Shown one piece after another: positions 1 through 10,255 of a stretch of 64,000 nucleotides of DNA (positions are counted from its first letter, which is position 1; every line of letters begins with the position of its first letter). The translations under genes were made by a program, and so were the position numbers. The notes under the pieces are model-generated. The model was not told where the DNA came from. It searched no databases and was given only the letters and a program-made list of their open reading frames with translations. This DNA is from Profftia lariciata (GTDB lineage Bacteria; Pseudomonadota; Gammaproteobacteria; Enterobacterales; Enterobacteriaceae): contig NZ_CP045925.1 of the NCBI RefSeq assembly GCF_020541265.1, positions 310,001 through 374,000 of the forward strand, in the 5' to 3' direction.

Positions 1-1
1 T

Positions 2-67
2 GAACGTATTTATACTTTTTTATTAATGCCTGATTCTTATTCTATTTCAGTACACTCTTTAAAATAA
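2..67 (+). CDS. 3' end of an unidentified gene (partial)
   Basis: Twenty-one sense codons are open from the window edge to a TAA at 65-67. They use C/G-containing codons (CGT, CCT, CAC, GTA) quite unlike the nearly pure A/T sequence that follows, so this is probably the last part of a protein whose body lies upstream of the window. The tail ends in ...SVHSLK. I do not recognise the family. It could equally be a relic or chance. Confidence 0.35.
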   Translation, partial: ERIYTFLLMPDSYSISVHSLK

Positions 68-2988
68 AATATAATACATAAAAATAAATAGTTTTTATAA
101 TTTTTTTAAAGTGATAATCATCTAGTTACATAAGATGTATATATCATATATATATTTTTTAAAAAAGGTGTTAAATGAAATAATATTTTTATATTTCATT
201 TTATTACATATATGAATTTATTTAATTTTAATAGTAATATAACTATCTTATTATAAGATGTATTCAGTATTGTATATATAATAAAACAAAATATTAATTT
301 TAAAAGAGTTATAAAATATTTTATTTTTAATGTATATTTAAAATAATTAATACTATTTTAGTATATTATATTGTATTAAATTAATACTGACTAAATATAT
401 TATAAAATGTATTTAATAAAATTATAATACGAAAATTAATATATAATATATTAATCATTTACTAAATATAATATAAATAATATGATTATATTGCAAACAG
501 ATGTTATTAATATTTTTTAAAAAATTAATTAGTATTAAAAATAAAAAATTATAAATTATTTTTAATAAAAGCTAATAATTTGTTCATATTATTACAAGAT
601 AATCTTAAATTTATTATGAATACTTAATAATCATTAACGATAGATTATTATCTATATACTTTAGAAATTTGTATTAGTTAAAAACAATTAAATTTTATTA
701 TATATGTATTATAAAGATAACTATTATAAATACATTTAATATTTATATAATTAAATAATTATAAAATTTATACCTTTATAATTTTTAATTAGTAACATGA
801 TTAAATGTAATAATACTATATATTTATATATTATATTAATGATATAAATATAAGAATATACAATAATTAAAATTATAATTATTATAAATAATTTTATGTA
901 TAATCAATAAAAACTTATAATAATATATTTTAAGATCAGTCAAATTTAAAAAGAAATTTTAATTTTAAATTAGTATGAAATAATTTTTATAAAATATTTA
1001 TTGTAATCTTTATTAAAAATACTTTACAAATCATAGTGATTTCATATTTATTTGTTAAATTTAGTTATATAAAATATATATGTTTTATTGTTACATAATA
1101 AAAAATAGTATTAATAATTTAAACAATACAATATTTAAATGTATCCATTCATATTATGGATAATATATTTTTTTTAAAAAATTATCTATAATAATGAATA
1201 TTGTATATACAAAATATTATTAAGTTTTAAATATTTTATGCATATTTATATATTTACTATTAAATTTATCTTATATAGTATTATTTAGCTATATTAATAT
1301 TTTATATTATATGATAGATAATTATATTATTATAATAAATTTTATTTTTTAAAATTTTTTAATACAAAAGCAATAAAATTGCTATTTAATTTAAATATTA
1401 TTGTGATATTTATTTTTACGATTATATCTTAAAAGATATTAAGATTAAATAATTAATAACAGTCATTCCTTAATAATAATTTTAGTATTTTTATAAAATT
1501 AGTTACTTAAATATTTTATATGTATACAATACTATATTAGTATACATTTTTTATCCTTGCTTATTTTAGTAAGTATTATACTTTATTTTTAATAAGATTA
1601 TAAATAATATCTTATAATTAATGAAATATTTTATATATCATCTAGTATGATCATTAATAGTGATTAGTAGTAAAACTATACTATGTATTTTTATAAAATT
1701 ACTATGTAAGTAAATTATTAATTACTAAATAAAAATATAATCTTTATATATTAACTTAGTAATTATATATAATATAGCAATATAATTATATATTATAACT
1801 ATTAATTAATAATACTATCTTGATATAGGATTTTAAGATTTTAATGCAATATCTTCATTATTTTAATGTAATAAAATAAATATAATATATTTAAAAAGTT
1901 TCATGAGAATAATTTTTAAGATTTAAATATTAACTTTTGAAGAAGTAATATTAATTATTTAATATGATCTTATTATAAATATAATAATGTTTTCTGAAAA
2001 ACATATTATATTATAAATAATTTGAATTATATTAATATAACTTAAATTATTTAGAACTAAAAACATTAATGTGATATGATCAGTATCAAGTATATTCATT
2101 GAATTATGTTTATTTTTTAATAAAATATAGTATATTATTAGCAATAACATATATAAAATATTCATTATCAATATTAAAATAATTTTACTAAAGAAATTAA
2201 TAAATTTTAGATCATCTTTTGATTCAAAATAAATGATTAATACTATATTTTTTTATTAGTTACTAATATTTTATTAAAATATATAAAAAATATAATTTTA
2301 TTTTTTATGTATTTAACAATTAGGTGTTTTTATATATAAAAAATTTTAATATTACTAAGAATATGTATTAATTTTTTTATAAAAATTCTCTATTAGTACT
2401 TATCTTATTAGATAATTTAAGTAATTTTATATTTTGTAATAGGATGATTATTATATAAGAATTATATAATTAGTAATTTTAGAGAGATATTTTTATTACA
2501 ATACATCTCATTAAAATTATATTTCATTCTTTAAATATATAATAACGTTATTAGCACTTATATGTGCTTATATTAGATCAATAGTTTAATGATATTTTTG
2601 TAAAATTTTTTATTTTTATCTTTAATTATAATGATAAAAAATTTACTTAAAATACTATATATAATATTAAACTCATTATAGTTAAATTATATTATTGATA
2701 ATAAAAAATTAATAATAAATATTATCATTTATAATATAAGATGTATTATATTTATTTAAATATATTTAATATCATTAAAGAGTTATAAATATAGCGTTTA
2801 TCATATAATTAAAATATATGATAAGGTATATGCAATCATATATATCAATATATACTATGCATATAATATATTTATTAATTAATATTATGATTCATTTTAA
2901 CACATGCAAAGATATTTTGTAAAATTATCAAACAATACATTCATTAATATAAATATATACTGACATAATTATAACAAGGTAAAAAAGA
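68..2988. other. AT-rich gene-free spacer
   Basis: Nearly 3 kb with no credible gene on either strand. It is almost only A and T with stop codons in all frames, and is presumably the residue of eroded genes. The only structures I noticed are the hairpin at 1147-1199 and small dyads near 2542-2570 (AATAACGTTATT, then AGCAC/GTGCT). A 70-codon open frame on the minus strand (1959-2171) is just I/Y/L-rich A/T sequence. Confidence 0.6.
1147..1199. repeat. long imperfect hairpin
   Basis: ATTCAT (1147-1152) pairs with ATGAAT (1194-1199). After one bulged A (1193), ATTATGGATAAT (1153-1164) pairs with ATTATCTATAAT (1181-1192) with one G-U pair. The 16-nt loop is a T run followed by an A run and could pair further. 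That gives 18 bp of stem with a few G/C pairs in a gene-free region. Function unknown; chance dyads are common in DNA this AT-rich. Confidence 0.35.
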
Positions 2989-3225
2989 ATGTTATTTGAA
3001 CAATTAGAATCAAAAATTCAGCAAGTAATTGATACGATCATGATATTACAGATAGAAATAGAAAATCTAAAAGAACAAAATATTAAGTTAAACAAAGAAA
3101 TACAAGAAGCAGCTAATTATCATGAAATTTTAATACGAGAAAATGAACAATTAAAAGAAGAGCAAAACTTACGTCAAGAACGTCTACGTTCTTTGTTAGA
3201 TAGAATGGATGAATTTAACTCGTAA
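2989..3225 (+). CDS. zapB: cell division factor ZapB
   Basis: Small coiled-coil protein (78 aa; E. coli about 80) that joins ZapA at the FtsZ ring and helps position the divisome. The whole sequence aligns with E. coli ZapB: FEQLESKIQQVIDTI at the start matches FEKLEAKVQQAIDTI, and the C-terminal QERLRSLLDRMDE also matches. The protein is continuous heptad-type helix rich in E, K and Q. The start ATG has an AAGGT element 8 nt upstream (2976-2980). It stands alone between long spacers; the usual menA/rraA/glpF neighbours are absent. Retention of this accessory factor fits the divisome genes at the other end of the window. Confidence 0.93.
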   Translation: MLFEQLESKIQQVIDTIMILQIEIENLKEQNIKLNKEIQEAANYHEILIRENEQLKEEQNLRQERLRSLLDRMDEFNS

Positions 3226-3676
3226 TTTTTTAATGGTATTGCTATTTAAATATTATAAATATTTTTAGTAAAAATATAAAAAAATGATATTATTACATAA
3301 TATGTTAGTATATTCTTATTAAGAATATATACTAATTGAATTTTTTCTAAAATTATACATATTTAAAATATTTGTTGTATTAACAAATTATATTATATTA
3401 TTAGTAATTTTTAAATCTTTATTATTCTATTGTTTATTATAATATCTTATAATTTTAAAAAATTATTGACTTATCTATCTTAAAATATAAAATAGTACAT
3501 TACCAAAATCTTTAAAAGATGATATATAATTATATATCAAAAAATATTTTTTTAATTTTAGTAAAATTACTTTTTAAAAATGTATTTAATATCTCTTATA
3601 AAAATATTTTTAATCTTTTATAAGTAATTTTAAGTTACTTTTTTATTGAATGTGTGTATATTACAAGTACTAGTAA

Positions 3677-3765
3677 GGTGAGGTGGCCGAGAGGTTGAAG
3701 GCGCTCCCCTGCTAAGGGAGTATGTAACTAATAATGCATCCGGGGTTCAAATCCCCGTCTCACCG
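3677..3765 (+). tRNA. serV: tRNA-Ser (GCU)
   Basis: Class II tRNA with a long variable arm. The acceptor GGTGAGG pairs with TCTCACC (one G-U), the anticodon stem CTCCC/GGGAG (3704-3708/3716-3720) holds GCT at 3711-3713, and the T arm CGGGG/CCCCG holds TTCAAAT. It reads AGC/AGU. The discriminator G is 3765. CCA is not encoded (TTA follows), so nucleotidyltransferase must add it. In E. coli serV is followed by argV, the same order as here. Sequence is nearly identical to serV outside the variable arm. Confidence 0.97.
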
Positions 3766-3772
3766 TTATTAT

Positions 3773-3849
3773 GCACCCATAGCTCAGCTGGATAGAGTAC
3801 TCGGCTACGAACCGAGCGGTCGGAAGTTCAAATCTTCCTGGGTGCACCA
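3773..3849 (+). tRNA. argV: tRNA-Arg (ACG)
   Basis: Follows tRNA-Ser after 7 nt. The acceptor GCACCCA pairs with TGGGTGC, the anticodon stem CTCGG/CCGAG (3800-3804/3812-3816) holds ACG at 3807-3809, and the T arm GGAAG/CTTCC is complete. CCA is encoded at 3847-3849. The A34 would be deaminated to inosine by TadA to read CGU, CGC and CGA; CGT is the dominant Arg codon in this window. Very close to E. coli argV. Confidence 0.98.
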
Positions 3850-4397
3850 TACTAAATATACTTATAGTATATGCATCGTCTTTCATGATGATTAAAGATA
3901 TTAAATAATATACAAAATAACTATTATGTAAATAATTATTTTTAACTTATTGATCTATGAATATTTTTAGTTAAAAATTTAGAGTAATAATACTCTTAAT
4001 TTATATATTACTGTTATTAATATATTATATTATATATAAGTTTAATTATATATATATTTAATATGTTTCTCTGTATCTCAAAATAAATAATATATATAAA
4101 TATTAAATGAATTTTTATATAGCACAGTATTTCTTAAATATTAATTATTTAATATACTTATTAATCATTTAAGTTTTTATAAAAAAATCACTCTTAACAA
4201 TATAAATAATAATGTTATTATGATCTTATTTTATATAATTATTAGATTGATATAATTTTAAAAAATATTTACTAAAATTATTAGTATTATTTCTTAATAA
4301 AAAATAGTTTATTATATAATAATATATTATTAGTCATATGTATCTTTAAGAATATAGAAAAAATATTATTTATATTTTATTTTTGCTAAATTTTTTA

Positions 4398-4426
4398 TAT
4401 ATTGTAATATAATGTATTACAATATA
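4398..4426. repeat. 12-bp perfect inverted repeat
   Basis: TATATTGTAATA (4398-4409) and TATTACAATATA (4415-4426) around a 5-nt loop. Only one G/C pair, so chance formation in AT-rich DNA is quite possible. Confidence 0.3.
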
Positions 4427-4976
4427 AATGAATCATTGCAGTTATATTAATTTTTTTAAAATTATAATATATTAATTAGTATAAATGTAATTTATTATTC
4501 AAGATTATATTCTGAATTAAATATTTTATACTAATCTATTTAATAATAGGTACTTTTTATTTATTTAATTATATTAAATATTGATTGTTACAAAAACTGT
4601 ATATTATTTATATAAATAATTATTATTATAGTTCGTAATGTATACATATATAAAATATGTTTTTATTTTTATTTACATAATACTAATTTATTAAGAGAAA
4701 AATAATAACTCCAAGATATCAAGTAATGAGTAATATTACATAACTTTTAATTATTAATATTTTATATTGGAAACAAATTAATTGATATCAAAAAATAATT
4801 ATTTATATAATCTAATATTAATATTTAATTAATGTCATTAATGTGTAATATTATCCCTATAATTAGCGTTATATAATACTCTATATTTAAAATATTTTTA
4901 TTAGTGTTTTATTAATATGTATGATAAACAAATATATTTAATTTTATTTATGCAATCTCTAATGTTCTTTACAGTA

Positions 4977-5004
4977 ATTATCATGAACTATAGTTCATGA
5001 TAAT
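4977..5004. repeat. 28-bp perfect palindrome
   Basis: ATTATCATGAACTA is followed immediately by its exact reverse complement, with no loop. Each arm holds three G/C bases, unusual in this spacer. A palindrome without a loop looks more like a protein-binding site than an RNA hairpin. It lies about 285 nt before the gshA start. Function unknown. Confidence 0.45.
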
Positions 5005-5012
5005 AATACGAA

Positions 5013-5082
5013 AATAATCAAGAAATGTTATATAATATAATTCTATATTTTTTATATTAAGTTTAATATTTCCTTGATTATT
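5013..5082. repeat. long-range inverted repeat
   Basis: AATAATCAAG (5013-5022) pairs with CTTGATTATT (5073-5082). With one bulged C (5072) the stem extends through AAAT/ATTT to about 14 bp, enclosing an AT-only loop of about 40 nt. It starts only 9 nt after the 28-bp palindrome. Confidence 0.35.
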
Positions 5083-5171
5083 ATTTTATAAATTGAACTC
5101 ATATATATTAACATATAATATGTATCAATATAATGCTGATATATCTATATATCTTTTTAAGATTATTAGAT

Positions 5172-5201
5172 ATACTGTATAATATGATAATTATACAGTA
5201 T
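5172..5201. promoter_or_regulatory. 12-bp inverted repeat upstream of gshA
   Basis: ATACTGTATAAT (5172-5183) and ATTATACAGTAT (5190-5201) with a 6-nt loop, ending 86 nt before the gshA start. Two G/C pairs per arm. It could be an operator or part of a leader hairpin; there is no T run to suggest a terminator. Confidence 0.35.
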
Positions 5202-5287
5202 TATCAATAAACAAATATAGAATATATTATTATATATATCATATAAATATTATAGTAATAATTATTTAATTGATAGGAGAAGTAAGT

Positions 5288-6859
5288 TTGATCCCTGATG
5301 TATCTAAAGGCTTAATATGGTTACAAAAAAATCCGGATGTTATTTACGGAATTAAACGTGGTATTGAACGTGAAACTCTCCGAGTAACTACAGCAGGCCA
5401 ATTGGCCACTTCTAATCATCCAGAGATATTAGGAAAAGCATTAACTCATCCTTGGATCACAACTGATTTTTCCGAATCCTTACTAGAGTTTATTACTCCT
5501 GCAGATTCTAATATTGATAATATGTTATCTTTTTTGACCGATATTCATTCTTATGTTGCAACTAATTTAGTTGGAGAACGTATGTGGCCTATGAGTATGC
5601 CTGGTTTTATTAAACATGAAAATAATATTATATTAGCTAAATATGGTACATCTAATATTGGTCAATTTAAAACAGTTTATCGTAAAGGCTTAAAAAATCG
5701 TTACGGTGCATATATGCAAATAATATCTGGCATTCATTATAATTTTTCCTTGCCTTTTATATTTTGGCAAAAATGGGCTGGAATTAAAGATGTTAAAAGT
5801 GGTAAACAACAAATATCTGCAGGCTATTTTCATTTAATACGTAATTATTATCGTTTTGGTTGGGTCATTCCATATCTATTTGGAGCCTCGCCGGCTATGT
5901 GTTCTTCATTTTTAAAAAATCGTCAAACTAATCTTCCATTAAAACAAAAAGATCATATGTTATATTTACCATATGCTACTTCATTACGTCTTAGTAATTT
6001 AGGTTATACTAATAAATTACAAAATAATTTAGGTATTATGTTCAATAGTTTATCAAACTATGTCACTTTACTTAAAAAAGCAATATATACACCATATGAT
6101 AAATTTAAGCAAATTGGAATCAAAGTAGACGGTCATTATCGTCAATTAAATGCTAATATATTACAAATAGAAAATGAACTATATGCTCCTATTAGACCAA
6201 AATGTATTACTAAAGAGCATGAATCTTTGTCAGAAGCATTATTAAGTCGTGGTATAGAGTATATTGAAGTACGTTCATTAGATGTGAATCCTTTTACTGC
6301 TATTGGTGTGAATGAAGATCAAGCTCTTTTCTTAGAAATTTTGTTAATTTGGTGTATATTAGTGGATTCTCCTAAAATAAATAATGATGAGTTGTTATGT
6401 ATTCGTAAAAATTGGGATCGCATAATTCTTGAAGGACGTAAACCAGGACAAACTATTTGTATACATTACAATAATAGTTTTGAATTATTAGTAAAAATAG
6501 GTAAAGATTTATTTACTAGTTTACAGCGTGTTGCTAAAGTATTAGATAATATTTATGGAGGTAATAAATATTATCAAGTTTGTACTATGTTATTAGTAAG
6601 TTTTGATGATATTACATTAACATACTCTGCTAAAATATTAGAAAAAATAACTAAAAAAGGTTTTATTCAATTTGGTACTGAACTTTCAGAAATGTATTAT
6701 CAAGAATTAAAGACAAGAGTATTATCAGTTCAACGCAAACAAGAACTACAACAAAAAGTAAAAGATTCTATTAAGTATCAATCTTATATGGAAGCTAAAG
6801 ATTCTTTGTCAGATGCAATAAGCTTTGAAGAGTATCTTTATATGCATAATCAACGTTAG
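5288..6859 (+). CDS. gshA: glutamate-cysteine ligase GshA
   Basis: First, rate-limiting step of glutathione synthesis: ATP-dependent joining of L-glutamate and L-cysteine in the cytosol. Aligns from end to end with E. coli GshA (523 aa here, 518 in E. coli), including IKRGIERETLRV near residue 25, LTHPWITTDFSESLLEFITP, YGTSNIGQFKTVYRKGLKNR and RNYYRFGWVIPYLFGASPA. I chose TTG at 5288: AGGAGA (5275-5280) sits 7 nt upstream, the product then begins (M)IPDVSKGL like MIPDVSQAL of E. coli, and E. coli gshA also starts with TTG. An in-frame ATG at 5270 precedes the Shine-Dalgarno and is unlikely. It stands alone between spacers; gshB is not in the window. Retention suggests redox protection or glutathione supply matters to the symbiosis (inference). 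Confidence 0.96.
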   Translation: MIPDVSKGLIWLQKNPDVIYGIKRGIERETLRVTTAGQLATSNHPEILGKALTHPWITTDFSESLLEFITPADSNIDNMLSFLTDIHSYVATNLVGERMWPMSMPGFIKHENNIILAKYGTSNIGQFKTVYRKGLKNRYGAYMQIISGIHYNFSLPFIFWQKWAGIKDVKSGKQQISAGYFHLIRNYYRFGWVIPYLFGASPAMCSSFLKNRQTNLPLKQKDHMLYLPYATSLRLSNLGYTNKLQNNLGIMFNSLSNYVTLLKKAIYTPYDKFKQIGIKVDGHYRQLNANILQIENELYAPIRPKCITKEHESLSEALLSRGIEYIEVRSLDVNPFTAIGVNEDQALFLEILLIWCILVDSPKINNDELLCIRKNWDRIILEGRKPGQTICIHYNNSFELLVKIGKDLFTSLQRVAKVLDNIYGGNKYYQVCTMLLVSFDDITLTYSAKILEKITKKGFIQFGTELSEMYYQELKTRVLSVQRKQELQQKVKDSIKYQSYMEAKDSLSDAISFEEYLYMHNQR

Positions 6860-8690
6860 TAATTAAAAATTATAAGTATCGTTTAAATATTGATTGTATA
6901 AAAATTTTAAAAAAATAAATATATAATTAATATGTATATTATCAGTTATTTTGTTAATATTTTTAATATATTAATTTTGTATATTTATATTATATTAAAT
7001 TATTTATATCATAAAATAGTATTTTAATTATGATATAATAATATTATGTGATTATTTATTTTATTATTTAAATAAGTAATAACATTAAATATATAATGAA
7101 TCTATATATCTTTATAAAACTAACTTTATAAGTTGTTAATGTTAAATATTATTAAATTTTTTAAATTATTAATCTTTTATAAAGATGGTAAAAATATATT
7201 TATAAATAAATTATTTTTAATATTAAAGATAATATATATTGTAATGCAATATATTAAATATATTTTTTATATTTATATGTCATTATATAATATTTACTAT
7301 ATATTTATTACAATTAAATATATTATATATTATATCTAATTACTATTAAATAGTAAAAGTAATAAAGACATTATTAATAATAATGTATTGTTTTTTAAAA
7401 ACTTATTTTTAATAATTAAAATTTTTTTATTTGCTATGTAGCATTTTGTTATTGATAAATATTTTTTATTAAAATAATTAATATATTACTAATAAATACA
7501 AAATAACATATTATATTGTAATAAAATTATCAATTATTGACAATAATGACAGAATAATTTTTAGTATTATTAAGTTTTTATTAAAATCAATATTCATACT
7601 ATGTATGTATTATGAAGATTAATAATAACATATTTTTTATAATATATAGAATTAACATAATAATTAAGATATTTAATGCCTAATAAAAAATTAAATGTTT
7701 CTAATGGTACTTTTTCTAAAAATATTATTTTTGTAGTTAATTAATATTATTTGAGAATACTAAAATAATTTAAGCTAATATATTATACAAGTGATTAACG
7801 TAATGATAGTATGTTGTTTATAATAAGAAAATATTAATTGTATTTATATATACTGTAAGCTAAATAAAAATATTTATTACCATAACACTAACACATTAGT
7901 AATGTATATATTATAAATTATATTTTATTTTTATAAACATGATATTTTAATTTATAATCAATTATTCTATAATGTTTTTATATCATACAATTAATATTGT
8001 ATCTATAATTAATATTAAAGCAATAAAAATTAATATTTCTTATTTTATACTAATAAAATATTATCTGTAGATTTATTTATATAATTATTTAACAAAATAA
8101 TAATTTTTATACTATATTATATCTATATCTAAATATATAATTGTTGTTTAGTCATGTTATATCTATAAAATATTAAATTATATTATAATAAGTTTTATCA
8201 TAAAATATTTTACTTATTAAAATATTAATGTAAAAGTTATTTTGTATTTTAAATAACTATATTAAGTTTACTGGAAATTTTGATGCGTTTTTCTATAAAT
8301 AATTTTAATATTTGTTAATGATAAAAAATAATAATTTATATTGTAGCATAATCATGAAGAATATACTAAAAAGTAATATATTTACTTTTAAAAAAAATAT
8401 TCAATATTTATAATATAATACTATTATTCTATTATAATATATAATAACAAGTGCTTAAAATTTTTATTATTTTACTAACTTTAATATAGCAAGGTTACTT
8501 GATATATTAAAATTTTTATATTTTATTGTATTTATTGAGTAATTGATTTTTTTAAAAGAATAAATTTTTTAAGAAGTAATTTTCATAAAATACATTATTA
8601 TAGAATATCATATAAATATATTAATTATTAATAATAATGTTACCAATTAACTTGAGTTTTCTCGTAAAAATAAGTATGATAATTATATTA
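6860..8690. other. AT-rich gene-free spacer
   Basis: About 1.8 kb of almost pure A/T with stops in all frames. A 68-codon open frame at 7133-7339 is I/Y/K/L-rich with no homology I can see. No readable pseudogene was found, though the length suggests one or two lost genes. Confidence 0.5.
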
Positions 8691-8778
8691 TAGTCGCACA
8701 TACAAATACGTTCCTTCCTTTCTATAGTCTTATAATTGACTATGTTAAGAAGCTGCATAAATCCATAAGGAGCAATTT
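8691..8778 (+). promoter_or_regulatory. probable rpsF leader with hairpin
   Basis: Base composition changes sharply about 90 nt before rpsF: the stretch around 8693-8778 is rich in C and G compared with the spacer before it. It contains a hairpin, ATAGTC (8724-8729) with GACTAT (8738-8743) around an 8-nt loop, and ends in a strong Shine-Dalgarno AAGGAGC before ATG 8779. In E. coli the S6:S18 complex represses translation through the rpsF leader, so a structured leader is expected here. I do not see a clear S6:S18 CCG motif, so the regulatory role is inference. Confidence 0.4.
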
Positions 8779-9165
8779 ATGCGTCATTATGAAATAGTTA
8801 TTCTAATTAATCCTGACCAAAATAATGAACAAATTACAAATATTATTAATCGCTACAGTCTTATGATTAATAAAGCATCAGGATATCTTCATCGAATAGA
8901 AAATTGGGGACGTCGTCAGTTAGCCTATCCAATTAATAAATTATATAAAGCTCACTATCTTTTGTTGAATATTGAAGCCACTCAACATGCTATTAATGAT
9001 ATAGAAAATGATTTCCGTTTTAATGATGTCATTATACGTAACATAATTATACAAACTAAACATGCGATCATTGAAGCATCACCTATGATAAAACCTAAAG
9101 AAGAACGTCGTAATGATCGTCGTAAAGACGATTTTGTTAATGAAATAGTTGCTGGAGACTATTAA
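8779..9165 (+). CDS. rpsF: 30S ribosomal protein S6
   Basis: Small-subunit protein that forms a heterodimer with S18 on the platform. 128 aa (E. coli about 131-135). MRHYEIVILINPDQ, ENWGRRQLAYPINKLYKAHYLL and FRFNDVIIRN match E. coli throughout; only the acidic C-terminal tail is shortened, ending ...VAGDY. Clear Shine-Dalgarno AAGGAGC upstream. First gene of the rpsF-(priB)-rpsR-rplI operon; priB has decayed, so 340 nt of AT-rich sequence now separate S6 from S18. Confidence 0.98.
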   Translation: MRHYEIVILINPDQNNEQITNIINRYSLMINKASGYLHRIENWGRRQLAYPINKLYKAHYLLLNIEATQHAINDIENDFRFNDVIIRNIIIQTKHAIIEASPMIKPKEERRNDRRKDDFVNEIVAGDY

Positions 9166-9179
9166 AAATAATTCTTAAA

Positions 9180-9490
9180 ATAAATATTAATGCACCTTAT
9201 TTTAACAAGCAACATTCATAAATTTTGAATTAAAAATAATACTCTCTCCAGAGCTAGCACACTATCACTATATATTTAAAATAATACATTAAAATAATAA
9301 ATAATTAAATTATAAATAACTGTAATATGATACAGTTATCATGATTACTAAACAATCAATTTTATTGTAATTACTTATAAATTAACAATTAGCAAGATAC
9401 TAAAAAATGTAAATTAAACAATTACTAAGATTATTTATAAATTAAAAATTAGTATTGCATACTATAAAAGTATTATTCACTTAATAAATT
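9180..9490 (+). pseudogene. priB: priB relic
   Basis: Between rpsF and rpsR, exactly where priB (primosomal replication protein N) lies in enterobacteria. No long frame is open, but from 9227 the reading E-L-K-I-I-L-S-P-E-L-A-H-Y-H-Y-I-F-K lines up with TPLRKVSPSGIPHCQFVLE of E. coli PriB with one residue deleted (SP, H, then hydrophobic for hydrophobic). The remainder has dissolved into A/T. Length of the gap (340 nt) fits the 104-codon gene. Position plus the partial match make this a likely identification. Confidence 0.6.
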
Positions 9491-9505
9491 TTGGAGATTA
9501 ATCAT

Positions 9506-9733
9506 ATGGCACGTTATTTTCGTCGTCGTAAATTTTGTAGATTTACTGCAGAAGGAATTCAAGAAATAGATTATAAAGATATTATTATGTTAAAAAATTA
9601 TATCACTGAAAGCGGTAAAATTGTGCCAAGACGTATTACCGGTACTCGTGCAAAATATCAGCGTCAGTTAGCATCTGCTGTCAAGCGCGCTCGTTATCTT
9701 GCTCTGTTACCATATACTGATGATCATCAGTAA
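9506..9733 (+). CDS. rpsR: 30S ribosomal protein S18
   Basis: 75 aa, same length as E. coli S18 and nearly identical (MARYFRRRKFCRFTAEGIQEIDYKDI, TESGKIVPRRITGTRAKYQRQL). Partner of S6 on the 30S platform. I chose ATG 9506: GGAG (9493-9496) precedes it and the protein starts MARYF as in E. coli; an in-frame TTG at 9491 overlaps the Shine-Dalgarno. Followed 41 nt later by rplI. Confidence 0.98.
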   Translation: MARYFRRRKFCRFTAEGIQEIDYKDIIMLKNYITESGKIVPRRITGTRAKYQRQLASAVKRARYLALLPYTDDHQ

Positions 9734-9774
9734 TAGATTGTTTTATAGATAATTTAAATAAAGGAGATAGAGGA

Positions 9775-10230
9775 ATGGAAATTATTTTACTTGATAAAGT
9801 AGTCAATTTAGGTAACTTAGGTGATCAAGTGAAAGTTAAATCTGGTTATGCACGTAATTTATTAATTCCTCAAGGTAAAGCTGTTCCTGCAACAAAATAC
9901 AATATAGAATTATTTAAGAAACGTCGTGCTCAATTAGAAAAGCAATTAGCTGATGCTTTAGAAGCTGCTCAAGTTCGTGCTACTACAATTAAGAAATTAG
10001 GTACTATAATCATTAATGCTAAAGCTGGTAATGAAGGTAAACTATTCGGTTCAATTGGTACACGAGATATAGCTAATGCAATTACTGCGCTTGGCATACA
10101 AGTAGAAAAAAATGAAGTTCGTCTACCAAATGGTGTTCTACGTACTCTTGGTGACCATGAAGCCTATTTTCAAGTAAATAGTAATATATCAGTAAACTTA
10201 AATATATTAGTAGTTTCAGAAAAAAAATAA
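9775..10230 (+). CDS. rplI: 50S ribosomal protein L9
   Basis: Large-subunit protein that binds 23S rRNA near the L1 stalk and helps keep the reading frame. 151 aa (E. coli 149). N-terminal domain MEIILLDKVVNLGNLGDQVKVKSGYARN with the G-rich RNA-binding loop, a long connecting helix at about residues 45-75, and the C-terminal domain with GNEGKLFGSIG. Start preceded by AAGGAGATAGAGG. Last gene of the rpsF operon. Confidence 0.98.
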   Translation: MEIILLDKVVNLGNLGDQVKVKSGYARNLLIPQGKAVPATKYNIELFKKRRAQLEKQLADALEAAQVRATTIKKLGTIIINAKAGNEGKLFGSIGTRDIANAITALGIQVEKNEVRLPNGVLRTLGDHEAYFQVNSNISVNLNILVVSEKK

Positions 10231-10232
10231 GC

Positions 10233-10255
10233 AATATATAAAAAAATATATTTTT
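10233..10255 (+). terminator. possible rplI terminator
   Basis: Directly after the rplI stop, AATATAT (10233-10239) pairs with ATATATT (10246-10252) around an A6 loop, and the second arm runs into TTTTT. The form is right but the stem has no G/C pair, so strength is doubtful. Confidence 0.3.

Larger units (their letters stand above)
3850..5287. other. AT-rich spacer with several dyads before gshA
   Basis: No gene seen in 1.4 kb. Just after tRNA-Arg two small hairpins follow each other: ATATAC/GTATAT at 3856-3872 and ATCGTC/GATGAT (one G-U) at 3875-3892. They may end the tRNA transcript but lack a clear T run. Larger dyads at 4398-4426, 4977-5004, 5013-5082 and 5172-5201 are listed separately. 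In E. coli other genes lie between argV and gshA; no readable trace of them was found. Confidence 0.5.

Noticed and set aside
1959..2171. 70-codon minus-strand frame
   Set aside because: Only I, L, Y and N from A/T-rich sequence, no Shine-Dalgarno, no family resemblance.
7133..7339. 68-codon frame after gshA
   Set aside because: Low-complexity I/Y/K/L translation of A/T spacer; no support for a gene.
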